Origin: Chitinophaga nivalis
GTDB lineage: Bacteria > Bacteroidota > Bacteroidia > Chitinophagales > Chitinophagaceae
DNA: 64,000 nucleotides
Reading direction: 5' to 3'
NCBI RefSeq assembly: GCF_025989125.1
Contig: NZ_JAPDNR010000001.1
Span: 1,160,301 to 1,224,300, forward strand
Made by a program: the position numbers and the translations under genes. Positions 1-7,869 of this stretch are shown in pieces. The notes under the pieces are model-generated. The model ran no database searches. It was not told the origin of the DNA and saw nothing but the letters and a program-made list of their open reading frames with translations. Numbering within the stretch: position 1 is the stretch's first letter; each line of letters begins with the position of its first letter.

Positions 1-630
1 TTCGTGGACGGACGTATCAGCGACCGTATAGGCCTGGTGGTATTTTCCGGCGAAAGCTTTACCCAATGCCCCATTACCACAGACCATACCGTATTAAAGA
101 ACCAGATCATGCAGGTGAAAAGCGGCATGTTGCAGGATGGTACGGCTATTGGGATGGGACTGGCTACCGCGGTAGACCGGCTACGTAACAGTCACGCTAA
201 AAGCAAGGTGATTATCCTGCTGACCGACGGGGTGAACAATACCGGGCTGGTAGATCCGCTGACAGCACTGGAAATAGCCAAAGCGTTTAAAATAAGGGTA
301 TATACCATTGGGGTAGGCACTACCGGGAAGGCCCCCTTCCCTATGCCCATGGCTGATGGCAGCGTGCAGATGGTCATGCAGGATGTACAGATTGATGAGC
401 CGCTCATGAACAAGATTTCTAAAGAAACCGGTGGTAAATACTTCCGCGCTACCAATAACAATGACCTTAAAAATATCTATGCTGAAATTGATCAGCTGGA
501 AAAAACAAAGGTGGAAATCACTTCCTACAAACGTTTTGCAGAACATTTCTTTTTACTGGCGATGATTGCCCTGGGTTGTATTTTCCTGGAGGTGGTATTA
601 CGCTATACTTTATTCAAGAGCCTTCCTTAA
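1..630 (+). CDS. batA: BatA-like VWA-domain membrane protein (3' part only)
   Basis: The reading frame is open from the first base, so the gene begins outside the window and the 5' half, including the DxSxS part of the MIDAS motif, is missing. What remains is the rest of a von Willebrand factor A fold: DRIGLVVFSG, the MIDAS threonine region (QDGTAIGMGLA), LLTDGVNNTG, and the VYTIGVGT strand. A linker with an ETGGKYFRA segment follows, then one C-terminal membrane helix ending in a short basic tail. This layout is that of BatA from the Bacteroidota Bat (aerotolerance) operon, a membrane-anchored protein facing the periplasm with a proposed envelope or stress role. In many relatives batB follows at once; here rsgA follows after a hairpin. 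BatB is the main alternative, but the GTTGKAPFPMP segment and the ETGGKYF linker fit BatA better. Confidence 0.85.
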   Translation, partial: FVDGRISDRIGLVVFSGESFTQCPITTDHTVLKNQIMQVKSGMLQDGTAIGMGLATAVDRLRNSHAKSKVIILLTDGVNNTGLVDPLTALEIAKAFKIRVYTIGVGTTGKAPFPMPMADGSVQMVMQDVQIDEPLMNKISKETGGKYFRATNNNDLKNIYAEIDQLEKTKVEITSYKRFAEHFFLLAMIALGCIFLEVVLRYTLFKSLP

Positions 631-653
631 AGGATGGCCCGGTTGAAGATATC

Positions 654-716
654 TTACGCATGGCGCAGCAGCCAGATAAGGGGCATTTACCCCTGTAACC
701 GCTGTACCATGCGTAA
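654..716. repeat. TACGCAT-type inverted repeat, copy 1 (probable terminator)
   Basis: Ten-base perfect arms TTACGCATGG (654-663) and CCATGCGTAA (707-716) enclose a nested hairpin (AGGGG...CCCCT). The 3' arm runs into a T-rich stretch, so transcripts of batA probably end here. The outer arms are shared with the elements at 36080, 51480, 52828 and 63115. Confidence 0.7.
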
Positions 717-742
717 TTTTTATTTCATAAGGGGGTAATGCT

Positions 743-750
743 TAACTTTG
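743..750 (+). promoter_or_regulatory. -7 element of rsgA promoter (TAACTTTG)
   Basis: TAACTTTG matches the Bacteroidota -7 consensus TAnnTTTG. It lies 22 bases before the TTG start codon of rsgA, which implies a very short leader. I see no clear -33 TTTG. Confidence 0.5.
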
Positions 751-772
751 AGGGCATAATAAATCAGATCTA

Positions 773-1708
773 TTGCAAGCAACAGTATATAAATCAACGG
801 GGAGCTGGTATACCGTAAAAACAGCTGCAGGTGAAATGTTCCAGGCACGCATGAAAGGTGTTTTTAAAATTGATGAAAACATTACTTCCACCAATCCTGT
901 TGCAGTAGGGGACCTGGTGGAGATTGCACCGGATGACAGCGATGCCAATGCCAAAAATGCCATGATCACGGATATTGGCGCCCGTAAGAATTATATTGTC
1001 CGCAGTTCGCCGCATGGCCGCAATAAAAAACATATTGTAGCCGCCAACCTGGATCAGGCCGTGCTGGTATGTACTGTCAAAGATCCCCGGACCTCCCTGG
1101 GTTTTATAGATCGTTTCCTGGTAACCGCCGCGGCTTATCACATTCCCGTGATATTGGTATTCAACAAGAAAGATATATACCGGGATAAAGAGCTGGAGAA
1201 ATTTGAAGAGATAGCGGCTTTATATGGTAACATCGGTTATGAGGTACTGCTCATTGCTGCCGCCACCGGTGATGGCGTGGATGATGTACAGGAGCTGCTG
1301 AAAGATAAAACCACCCTTATTTCCGGACATTCCGGTGTGGGAAAGTCTTCGTTGATCAATGGACTGATGCCGGGACTGGCACTGCGTACCAAAGCGGTGA
1401 GCGGATGGAGCGGCAAAGGATTACACACCACCACTTCTGCTGAAATGTATGACCTGCCTTTTGGCGGCCGTTTAATAGATACACCGGGCGTACGGGAGTT
1501 CGGGATTGTAGATATCCCTAAAACAGAATTATCGCACTATTTCCTGGAAATGCAGCCTTATATTCAGCAGTGTCAGTTCAATAACTGCCTGCACCTCAAT
1601 GAACCCGGCTGCGCTGTAAAAGCAGCGGTGGAAGCCGGCGAGATAGAGGTAGATCGCTATGTTAGTTATGCTACCATACTGGAAACCATACAGGAAGAGC
1701 TATATTAA
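773..1708 (+). CDS. rsgA: Ribosome small-subunit-dependent GTPase RsgA
   Basis: A circularly permuted GTPase that helps late 30S subunit maturation in the cytoplasm. An N-terminal OB-fold (about residues 1-70) is followed by the permuted G motifs in the order G4 (NKKD), G1 P-loop (GHSGVGKSS, about residue 185) and G3 (DTPG). The C-terminal zinc-binding domain has Cys267, Cys272, His274 and Cys280 in the family pattern C-x4-C-x-H-x5-C. The 311-residue length is normal. No ATG lies upstream in frame (a stop is at 749), so translation most likely starts at TTG 773, 22 bases after a good -7 element. The neighbouring minus-strand lipoprotein gene ends exactly at the next base after this stop, a tight tail-to-tail junction without an obvious hairpin. 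Confidence 0.96.
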   Translation: MQATVYKSTGSWYTVKTAAGEMFQARMKGVFKIDENITSTNPVAVGDLVEIAPDDSDANAKNAMITDIGARKNYIVRSSPHGRNKKHIVAANLDQAVLVCTVKDPRTSLGFIDRFLVTAAAYHIPVILVFNKKDIYRDKELEKFEEIAALYGNIGYEVLLIAAATGDGVDDVQELLKDKTTLISGHSGVGKSSLINGLMPGLALRTKAVSGWSGKGLHTTTSAEMYDLPFGGRLIDTPGVREFGIVDIPKTELSHYFLEMQPYIQQCQFNNCLHLNEPGCAVKAAVEAGEIEVDRYVSYATILETIQEELY

Positions 1709-1861
1709 TCAGTGCTTCCCAGGTTTATTCAGTTCGTCCAACACCTTTTCTGCGCCCCAGTTACGTTTGGGCTGCGGACAGCCTTTTTTCCGGGTGCGGC
1801 AGGAAGTCAGTAATATCATGCCTGACAATAACAGCAATACAAAGAGGGCAGGTTTGCGCAT
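1709..1861 (-). CDS. Small lipoprotein (50 aa)
   Basis: A 50-residue ORF with a textbook lipoprotein signal: Met-Arg-Lys start, a leucine-rich hydrophobic core and the lipobox LLTSC, so the mature lipidated protein would begin at Cys21. The mature part is about 30 residues, basic, and contains a second cysteine (RTRKKGCPQPKRNWG). It is the last gene of a three-gene minus-strand operon (gamma-carbonic-anhydrase-like protein, lipoprotein, lipoprotein) and begins 12 bases after the stop of the preceding, similar lipoprotein. I do not recognise a characterised family. Small lysine-rich lipoproteins with a C-P motif occur in Bacteroidota, but their role is unknown to me. The lipobox and operon position support that it is real. 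Confidence 0.72.
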   Translation of the reverse strand: MRKPALFVLLLLSGMILLTSCRTRKKGCPQPKRNWGAEKVLDELNKPGKH

Positions 1862-1873
1862 ATACTTTCTTTT

Positions 1874-2023
1874 TTAGAATAAACGCATTTGTTTGCCCGC
1901 TTTGCGGTTTTGTTTCTTAGTTTCTTTTGTATAGTAATTGGTGGCCGGGCATCCTGTTTTCTGCGAAGAGCAGCCGGGTAACAGGATGCAGCCTAATAAA
2001 AGCAGGCATAATATTGTTTTCAT
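1874..2023 (-). CDS. Small lipoprotein (49 aa), paralogue-like of its neighbour
   Basis: A 49-residue ORF with a lipoprotein signal peptide (MKTILCLLLLGCILLPGC); the lipobox LLPGC places the lipidated cysteine at residue 18. The mature region is polar and basic and shares with the next gene the order lipobox, basic stretch, G-C-P, aromatic/Asn segment (QKTGCPATNYY here against KKGCPQPKRNW there). That suggests a local duplication, although the similarity is too short to prove. It lies 43 bases after the gamma-carbonic-anhydrase-like gene on the same strand. No known function. Confidence 0.72.
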   Translation of the reverse strand: MKTILCLLLLGCILLPGCSSQKTGCPATNYYTKETKKQNRKAGKQMRLF

Positions 2024-2066
2024 AGGGATATTTTACCTGCAATATAATCTTTTTTTGTAACGTGAA

Positions 2067-2603
2067 TTACCGGGTTTCGTTCACTTCGTCTTCCTGATAC
2101 CAGGAGGCATACATACTGTAGTTTTTGGAGATCCGGTTGATTTCTCCGTTAATCAGGGTCATGTCGATGTCTTTCACTTTTTTGGCTGGCACGCCGGCAT
2201 AGATGGTACCTGGTTCAATATGGGTATTGCTCAGTACTACGGCGCCAGCCGCAATGATGCTGTTGCTGCTCACGTGTACATGATCCATTACAATAGCGCC
2301 CATACCAATCAGTACATTATCTTCTACCGTACAACCATGTAAAATGGCATTGTGACCAATGGAAACATTATTGCCAACAATGGTTTTTGATTTCTGATAG
2401 GTACAGTGAATAACTGCGCCATCCTGCACATTCACATTGTCGCCCAGGCGGATACTGTTTACATCTCCCCTTACCACGGCATTGAACCAGAATGTACAAC
2501 CCTTACCTGCTACCACATCGCCTACAATAGTGGCATTGGGGGCTATAAAGCTGTCTTCTCCTATTTGAGGGGTAATACCTTTTAATGGAATAATAAATGC
2601 CAT
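2067..2603 (-). CDS. Gamma-carbonic-anhydrase-like hexapeptide protein (YrdA family)
   Basis: A 178-residue left-handed beta-helix protein. Hexapeptide repeats of the I-G-x-x-x form run from about residue 15 to 145 (GEDSFIAPNATIVGDV, GDNVNVQDGAVIHC, VGNNVSIGHNAILHGC, EDNVLIGMGAIVMD). The histidines of HC and GHNAILHGC match the zinc ligands of gamma-carbonic anhydrases and the YrdA/PaaY group. The family forms cytoplasmic trimers binding a metal. Some members hydrate CO2 and others act on thioesters, so the reaction cannot be assigned here. It is the first gene of an operon with two small lipoproteins and is transcribed away from the aminotransferase gene. Confidence 0.9.
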   Translation of the reverse strand: MAFIIPLKGITPQIGEDSFIAPNATIVGDVVAGKGCTFWFNAVVRGDVNSIRLGDNVNVQDGAVIHCTYQKSKTIVGNNVSIGHNAILHGCTVEDNVLIGMGAIVMDHVHVSSNSIIAAGAVVLSNTHIEPGTIYAGVPAKKVKDIDMTLINGEINRISKNYSMYASWYQEDEVNETR

Positions 2604-2694
2604 AATGATATGTTTTAATGCTTAGGTTACAAATATAACAATTAACAATTAGCAGTTGTTTTCTAACTTCGCCGGGAACAGCAGCAAGTGATTT

Positions 2695-3885
2695 ATGAAT
2701 AACAGGCAACTTTTTTTGCAGCACGTAGCGCAAACATCTGATGCACCACTCGCATTGGAAATAGTAAAAGCAGCAGGCATGTACATGTGGGATGCAAAGG
2801 GCAAACAGTATCTGGATCTGATTGCCGGTATCAGCGTATGTAATATCGGACATTGTCATCCTGCAGTCGTAAAAGCCATACAGGATCAGGCAGAACAATA
2901 TATGCACCTGCTGGTATACGGAGAATTTGTACAGTCGCCGCAGGTGGCATTTGCCACGGCACTTACCCGGCAGCTACCCGCTGACCTGAATTCCGTATTC
3001 TTTACCAATTCCGGTGCGGAAGCGATAGAAGGCGCCATGAAGCTGGCGAAACGTTATACCGGCAAAACAGAGATTGCTGCCTTTAACCGCAGCTATCACG
3101 GCTCTACCCAGGGCGCCCTCAGCATCCTGGGCGATGAATACTGGCGGAATGCCTACCGGCCATTGTTGCCCGGTATCCGGCACCTGGAATATAACAACTA
3201 CGAATCCCTGGAACAGATTACAGATAAAACCGCTGCCGTGATTGCAGAAAGTGTGCAGGCGGAAGGCGGTGTGATTGTTCCACAACGGGAATGGATACAC
3301 GCTTTGCGTGATAAATGCGCCGCTACCGGCGCCCTGCTGATACTGGATGAGGTACAGTGCGGCCTGGGACGGAATGGTACTTTGTGGGCATTTGAACAAC
3401 ATGGTATTACACCGGATATTTTGGTACTGGGTAAGGCACTGGGCGGCGGTATGCCACTGGGCGCATTCATTGCTTCCCGCGACATCATGTGGTCGCTCAC
3501 CAATAGCCCTGTATTGGGCCATATCACTACGTTTGGCGGGCATCCGGTGAATTGTGCCGCGGGCCTGGCTGGCTTCAACGCCCTGCTGGAAATGGATGTG
3601 ATCAAAGATGTAAAGGCGAAAGGACAGCTCTTCCACGAACGACTGCAACATCCGGCTATTAAATCAGTGCGGTCACTGGGACTGATGATGGCGATAGAAA
3701 TGGAAAGCTTTGCTGTTAATAAAAAAGTAATCGACTATTGTATCGAAAAAGGTGTGCTTACAGATTGGTTCCTGTTTGCACCGGAGTGTCTGCGTATTGC
3801 ACCACCATTGATTATTACGGAAACGGAAATCAGACATGCCTGTATGATTATCTGTGAAGCGCTGGATGCCGTAACCGCGGAATAA
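2695..3885 (+). CDS. Class III PLP-dependent aminotransferase (acetylornithine/ornithine type)
   Basis: A 396-residue cytoplasmic fold-type I aminotransferase. Visible landmarks are the cofactor phosphate-binding TNSGAEAIEGAMKLA (about residues 103-117), SYHGSTQGAL, the aspartate motif LILDEVQCGLGR that contacts the pyridine nitrogen, and the Schiff-base lysine in VLGKALGGGMP (about residue 250). The THP-type segment TTFGGHPVNCAAG follows. These features place it with ArgD-like acetylornithine or ornithine aminotransferases. No arginine or lysine biosynthesis genes lie beside it, so the substrate is not certain and I give no symbol. A -7-like TAACTTCG (2664-2671) precedes the ATG, and a strong hairpin follows the stop. 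Confidence 0.9.
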   Translation: MNNRQLFLQHVAQTSDAPLALEIVKAAGMYMWDAKGKQYLDLIAGISVCNIGHCHPAVVKAIQDQAEQYMHLLVYGEFVQSPQVAFATALTRQLPADLNSVFFTNSGAEAIEGAMKLAKRYTGKTEIAAFNRSYHGSTQGALSILGDEYWRNAYRPLLPGIRHLEYNNYESLEQITDKTAAVIAESVQAEGGVIVPQREWIHALRDKCAATGALLILDEVQCGLGRNGTLWAFEQHGITPDILVLGKALGGGMPLGAFIASRDIMWSLTNSPVLGHITTFGGHPVNCAAGLAGFNALLEMDVIKDVKAKGQLFHERLQHPAIKSVRSLGLMMAIEMESFAVNKKVIDYCIEKGVLTDWFLFAPECLRIAPPLIITETEIRHACMIICEALDAVTAE

Positions 3886-3912
3886 TGGCATGATATAAAT
3901 TATAAATAAACG

Positions 3913-3950
3913 AAGCCGCCACGCAAGTAATATATCTGCGTGGCGGCTTT
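3913..3950. terminator. Bidirectional hairpin terminator
   Basis: Perfect 13-bp arms AAGCCGCCACGCA (3913-3925) and TGCGTGGCGGCTT (3937-3949), flanked by A/T runs on both sides. It lies between the convergent aminotransferase and YD-repeat genes. Confidence 0.85.
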
Positions 3951-3984
3951 CATTTATATAAAAAGCAGGATACTGTTACCTCAC

Positions 3985-6900
3985 TTATTGCGTAACAGAT
4001 TGCTGATATTGATAGCTGAATTGTTTCAGGATTTTACCATCCTGATCTCTGATCAGTTTCAACCTGCCGAAAGTATCATATTCATAATAAACAGTTTTAC
4101 CCATGGGATCAGTAGCGCGGGTCATACCGATTAATGGCCTGAATGTATAGGTATTTATCAGTATTGGTTGGGATAAGAAATTATTGCGCAATGCAGTCGT
4201 CTGACTGCTGATCTGCTGATCATCAAAAGTACTGTTTAACAGACTGATGTTAGTATTGGATTGCAGGGTGCTGTAATCCACACCGGATGCACTCAGCACC
4301 GGATATTGATTGTCATATGCCCAGATGAATGATTCCGGGAAACTGTTGGCTTTGTGTTGCTGTAATACATTGCCTTTCGTATCATACAGGTCAAATATTA
4401 ATTCCGGTTGATAACGGCTGTCTTTGTTCAGTATATTATTACTCACGGCAGCCGGTGTGAAGTTTTTGAGCGCAGTACTGGTCTCCAACCGGAAAATGGT
4501 GTCAGGAAACGGTTGTGCTGCTTTGTAGGAAATAAACTGGCCGCTGATGACGCTCGTATCGGCACCACGGTTGACAGTCGTATATTTTTCTATCACCGGG
4601 TTGATGATATACTTGTTTTGCAGGTTCCGGATACCCTTTGTGATATTGTTGTTACCAGTGCCGGTAATCGTATAGTTGAATGGATATTTGAAATAATCCG
4701 CAATGATTTTATCACTACTGGTTTTCGTAATGATGGCCGGATTTAAGGAACTGGTATCATAGGCATAGGTGCTAATGGTACGAAGGGAGTCATTACTGTT
4801 CGGACTATAATAAACGATGGTATCCGCCAGTAGATACTGCCATTCCGTTACATGGGTAGAATAGTGTGTTTTAAATCTTATTTCATTGTATTGGCCTTGT
4901 GCATTCTGCGAAGGTGTTTCGCAAAAGCTCACCTGGCTGGCTTTGAAGTTGGGTAGTTCATATTGAAACTTAGGTGAAGTGGCATAGACTTTTTTCTCTC
5001 TCATCACTAATTTATTACCGGGCCCATATACCTGTTTTTCCTTTAATAATCCCCGCTTCCAATCAAAGCTTACCGGATTGGGGAAGGGTGCATCATTTAT
5101 CCGGAAATCGCCATAGTCAATTGCGGTGGTAAAGAAACTAACTGTCTTATTGGTAGTGTCTTTCGAAGATAAATGTTCCGTCACACAACTGTAGCCAACG
5201 TGACCACCCTGTGCACTGCCTAATACGGACTGAGAAAAGGAGGTATAGCAATGGTAGGTAATGGGCTGTCCGCAAAAAGAAGGAATGGGACCTGGCTGTT
5301 CGGTGTTGGTATATTGGGTGTATGAATAAGCGTAGCTGGGTGTTGCCCCTAATGTGCCGCTGCTGCAGGCGGAGTCGGGCAGGGTGTAGCGATAGGTCTT
5401 TATGACATCATTCGTATGACTGATACCATCATAGTTGGTGATTGTAGCAATCCGGATGCCCCCGCAAGGTTTAAACCGGACGGGTTCCATGCGTACCAGG
5501 CGTTTACTGATAAGAGAAACAATGCCTGCATCATAAGGACTGCTTACCATTAATTTTACTTGATACTTGCCAGGAGGTAGGAGTATATCTGCTGATTTAC
5601 TGTTAAACTTATTGGGTTCAGTAGCATAGGCGAAATATATATTTATCCCATCAGAAAGCCTATTGACTTCTACGCTTACTCCTGGTGCCTCACCTGCATA
5701 TGAGGTGCATCCTGGTGATGTTGGTACACAGTTAGAAAAGGAATAAGAGAGCTGTGCTCGCTGCGCCATATTGATCGTCAGTGTGTCGGAAGTGCTTTTC
5801 GGACCATTAATTTTATAATACAGTTCCATATCTATGGAAGAGGTTTCCGTAATGGGTGCATCTGGTAGTGGCCTGCCGAGTATATTACTGTGGTCATTGG
5901 ATTCAAAAACAAATGCAGTATATCCGCCAGTGGGATAGGTGATTTTTTTCAGCGCCCCGGCAGTGATATATGCCCGATTGCTCTCCCGATCTGCTAAGAT
6001 CTCTTCTCCCTGATTGGTCATGATGGCCGGAATCAGGGTACGGTTATCGGCACCGTTATAATAACCCCAATGATCCTGTGAAGCAGACCAACCAGCGGGT
6101 ATGTTATCAGGTTGATCATATTCAAATGTATAAGCTGGTTTACTCGCTGTAGTGCTTCCTGTTTCTATTACGGAGTCCAATTTGAGGGGACCATTGCGGG
6201 AAAAATAACTATAGCTGAACGTATATTTCCGAATCCTGTTATTCCGGGCATCCGTATGTAAAATAGAATCCAGTTTTTTATCCTCGCTATCCGTTCGGCC
6301 GGAATAGAAAAAGCGTGTACTGGAGGAATTAGTTTTGATCGCCTTTAGTAGTACTCCTTTTACATATTGTGTGAGCGTTACCTTTTCATCAATAATCGGC
6401 AGTACCGCGTTAGTAAGGTAAGGTACTTTTTTCGTTTCCTGTATTTCCAGTACGGGCACGAAATAATTATGGTTTTCATACTCATACAGGATGGAGTCTG
6501 TTCCTTCCGGAGAGGTTATTTTACTGATATACCAGGCCTGTGGAGATAACTGAGGGTTTTCTGCATTGCTACCCTGCGTTTGCACTTCTTCCACATCATT
6601 GAACTCATAGATATAGCCATTTTCATCGGTAATTTTTTTCTTGAATTCCGCGCCTCGGGTATCCCTGATGTCTAATTTAGAGTAAGGGATGGTCCTATAG
6701 ACCGTATCAAAAAACATGAACCTGCCTGATCTGCCGGGTATGTTGTAATAATAGTAATCAGATTCCGTATCAAATTTGCCGGTTACATATCTTAACAGAA
6801 AGGCATCTCCCAGGCTCTGCATTTCATAGCCCATAGGCAGCCCGCCCCGCGATTTGATACTGTTAAAGCCAAACACACCTTCATCCGGTAGTCCTACTAT

Positions 6901-7257
6901 ACTGCGGGTAATACACCCGCCTGTATTTAAAGCCCACCCCAGCCCTGTTTGAGAAGCCAGTTGGCCTACCTTGATACCACTGGCATGATAACTTAATGAA
7001 ACCGGTAGCGTGAATCGGCCACTCTTGATTTCCAGTAACGGAACATCAATATTGGGAATTCCCGTGTTTAAATTTACCGGTATTTCGCCATACCGGCCCA
7101 GTGCTGCGGCATTGGGTGGCGGGGGGATCATATAGTTGGTAAACTGGGGCGTATTTACCTGCGCCTGCACCAATGGCGGCAGCAGTAACACCCATACAAA
7201 AAGCTGTAAAATAGCCGGGGGAAAATATTTCATACGTATCCGGGAAAAGGTTGACAA
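3985..7257 (-). CDS. Secreted YD/RHS-repeat-type protein without toxin core
   Basis: A 1090-residue secreted protein. The N-terminus has a signal peptide (the start may be Met9, at 7233) ending near VQAQV. The segment following it (NAAALGRYGEIPVNLNTG, then SLSYHASGIKVGQLASQTGLGW) is the conserved start seen in large Bacteroidota RHS-like proteins. The middle is a long beta-rich region. The C-terminus holds a YD repeat (YYEYDTFGRLKLIRDQDG) and stops about 12 residues later. The usual RHS-associated core and a polymorphic toxin tail are both absent, and no immunity-like gene follows; the convergent terminator lies directly downstream. Role unknown; surface or cell-contact function is inference from the family. 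Confidence 0.78.
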   Translation of the reverse strand: MSTFSRIRMKYFPPAILQLFVWVLLLPPLVQAQVNTPQFTNYMIPPPPNAAALGRYGEIPVNLNTGIPNIDVPLLEIKSGRFTLPVSLSYHASGIKVGQLASQTGLGWALNTGGCITRSIVGLPDEGVFGFNSIKSRGGLPMGYEMQSLGDAFLLRYVTGKFDTESDYYYYNIPGRSGRFMFFDTVYRTIPYSKLDIRDTRGAEFKKKITDENGYIYEFNDVEEVQTQGSNAENPQLSPQAWYISKITSPEGTDSILYEYENHNYFVPVLEIQETKKVPYLTNAVLPIIDEKVTLTQYVKGVLLKAIKTNSSSTRFFYSGRTDSEDKKLDSILHTDARNNRIRKYTFSYSYFSRNGPLKLDSVIETGSTTASKPAYTFEYDQPDNIPAGWSASQDHWGYYNGADNRTLIPAIMTNQGEEILADRESNRAYITAGALKKITYPTGGYTAFVFESNDHSNILGRPLPDAPITETSSIDMELYYKINGPKSTSDTLTINMAQRAQLSYSFSNCVPTSPGCTSYAGEAPGVSVEVNRLSDGINIYFAYATEPNKFNSKSADILLPPGKYQVKLMVSSPYDAGIVSLISKRLVRMEPVRFKPCGGIRIATITNYDGISHTNDVIKTYRYTLPDSACSSGTLGATPSYAYSYTQYTNTEQPGPIPSFCGQPITYHCYTSFSQSVLGSAQGGHVGYSCVTEHLSSKDTTNKTVSFFTTAIDYGDFRINDAPFPNPVSFDWKRGLLKEKQVYGPGNKLVMREKKVYATSPKFQYELPNFKASQVSFCETPSQNAQGQYNEIRFKTHYSTHVTEWQYLLADTIVYYSPNSNDSLRTISTYAYDTSSLNPAIITKTSSDKIIADYFKYPFNYTITGTGNNNITKGIRNLQNKYIINPVIEKYTTVNRGADTSVISGQFISYKAAQPFPDTIFRLETSTALKNFTPAAVSNNILNKDSRYQPELIFDLYDTKGNVLQQHKANSFPESFIWAYDNQYPVLSASGVDYSTLQSNTNISLLNSTFDDQQISSQTTALRNNFLSQPILINTYTFRPLIGMTRATDPMGKTVYYEYDTFGRLKLIRDQDGKILKQFSYQYQQSVTQ

Positions 7258-7461
7258 AAAATATTGTTATCAGTATGTTGCATCCATCCACAAACAGCTA
7301 TGGCATGTTGCTCCGTTTGTTGGGGATATAGATATTGGTCTGCTGGTGGTTAACGCAATGATCGCTTTTCACAAAGGAATAAGCGGACTGGTTCCGGTTT
7401 AAAGTTAATGTCTTTTTCTCATTTCACGTAGTGCTATACCGGAAGCAGTGAATGATGAGGA

Positions 7462-7857
7462 TCAGGAATTCAGGTTGCTTTTTCTCAGCAACACTTGTTT
7501 GGCGAAAACGGTGATGGCATCATCTTCCAGCAGTTCCAGCAGAAAATAAAATTCGCCTTGTTCTGTTACTTCATGTAGGTTGTTGTTCCGCAGAAATTCG
7601 CCCCGGTGAAAACTTATCAAGGTGTCGCAGGTTCTCAGTTTGAGTGGATTAAACCGGAAGGAAGCAATGGTGGCCTGTTTGAACTCCAGTACGATCCGGT
7701 CGTCATCATTGATGAAGCGAAGCTCCAGCCTTTTTTCTGTGGTGTCGTATGCAATTTTGATGCACTGGTAATCATGATGAAGATGATAGGGACTGCCATC
7801 TATATCGCCACTCATCAGGGTTTCGAAAAGGGTAGCATGCGTAATATCTTTCACCAT
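7462..7857 (-). CDS. Hypothetical cytoplasmic protein (131 aa)
   Basis: A 131-residue protein with no signal peptide or membrane segment. It is rich in acidic residues and in alternating hydrophobic stretches (KRLELRFINDDDRIVLEF, GEFYFLLELLEDDAITVFA) that suggest a small beta-sheet fold. I do not recognise a family. It starts 13 bases after the stop of the DUF5686 barrel gene on the same strand, so the two are probably co-transcribed. A 204-base gap without a visible gene separates it from the YD-repeat gene downstream. Confidence 0.72.
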   Translation of the reverse strand: MVKDITHATLFETLMSGDIDGSPYHLHHDYQCIKIAYDTTEKRLELRFINDDDRIVLEFKQATIASFRFNPLKLRTCDTLISFHRGEFLRNNNLHEVTEQGEFYFLLELLEDDAITVFAKQVLLRKSNLNS

Positions 7858-7869
7858 GATAACTATATT

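Noticed and set aside
3985..7257. The YD-repeat protein as an active polymorphic toxin
   Set aside because: No RHS core, toxin domain or immunity gene is present after the repeat.
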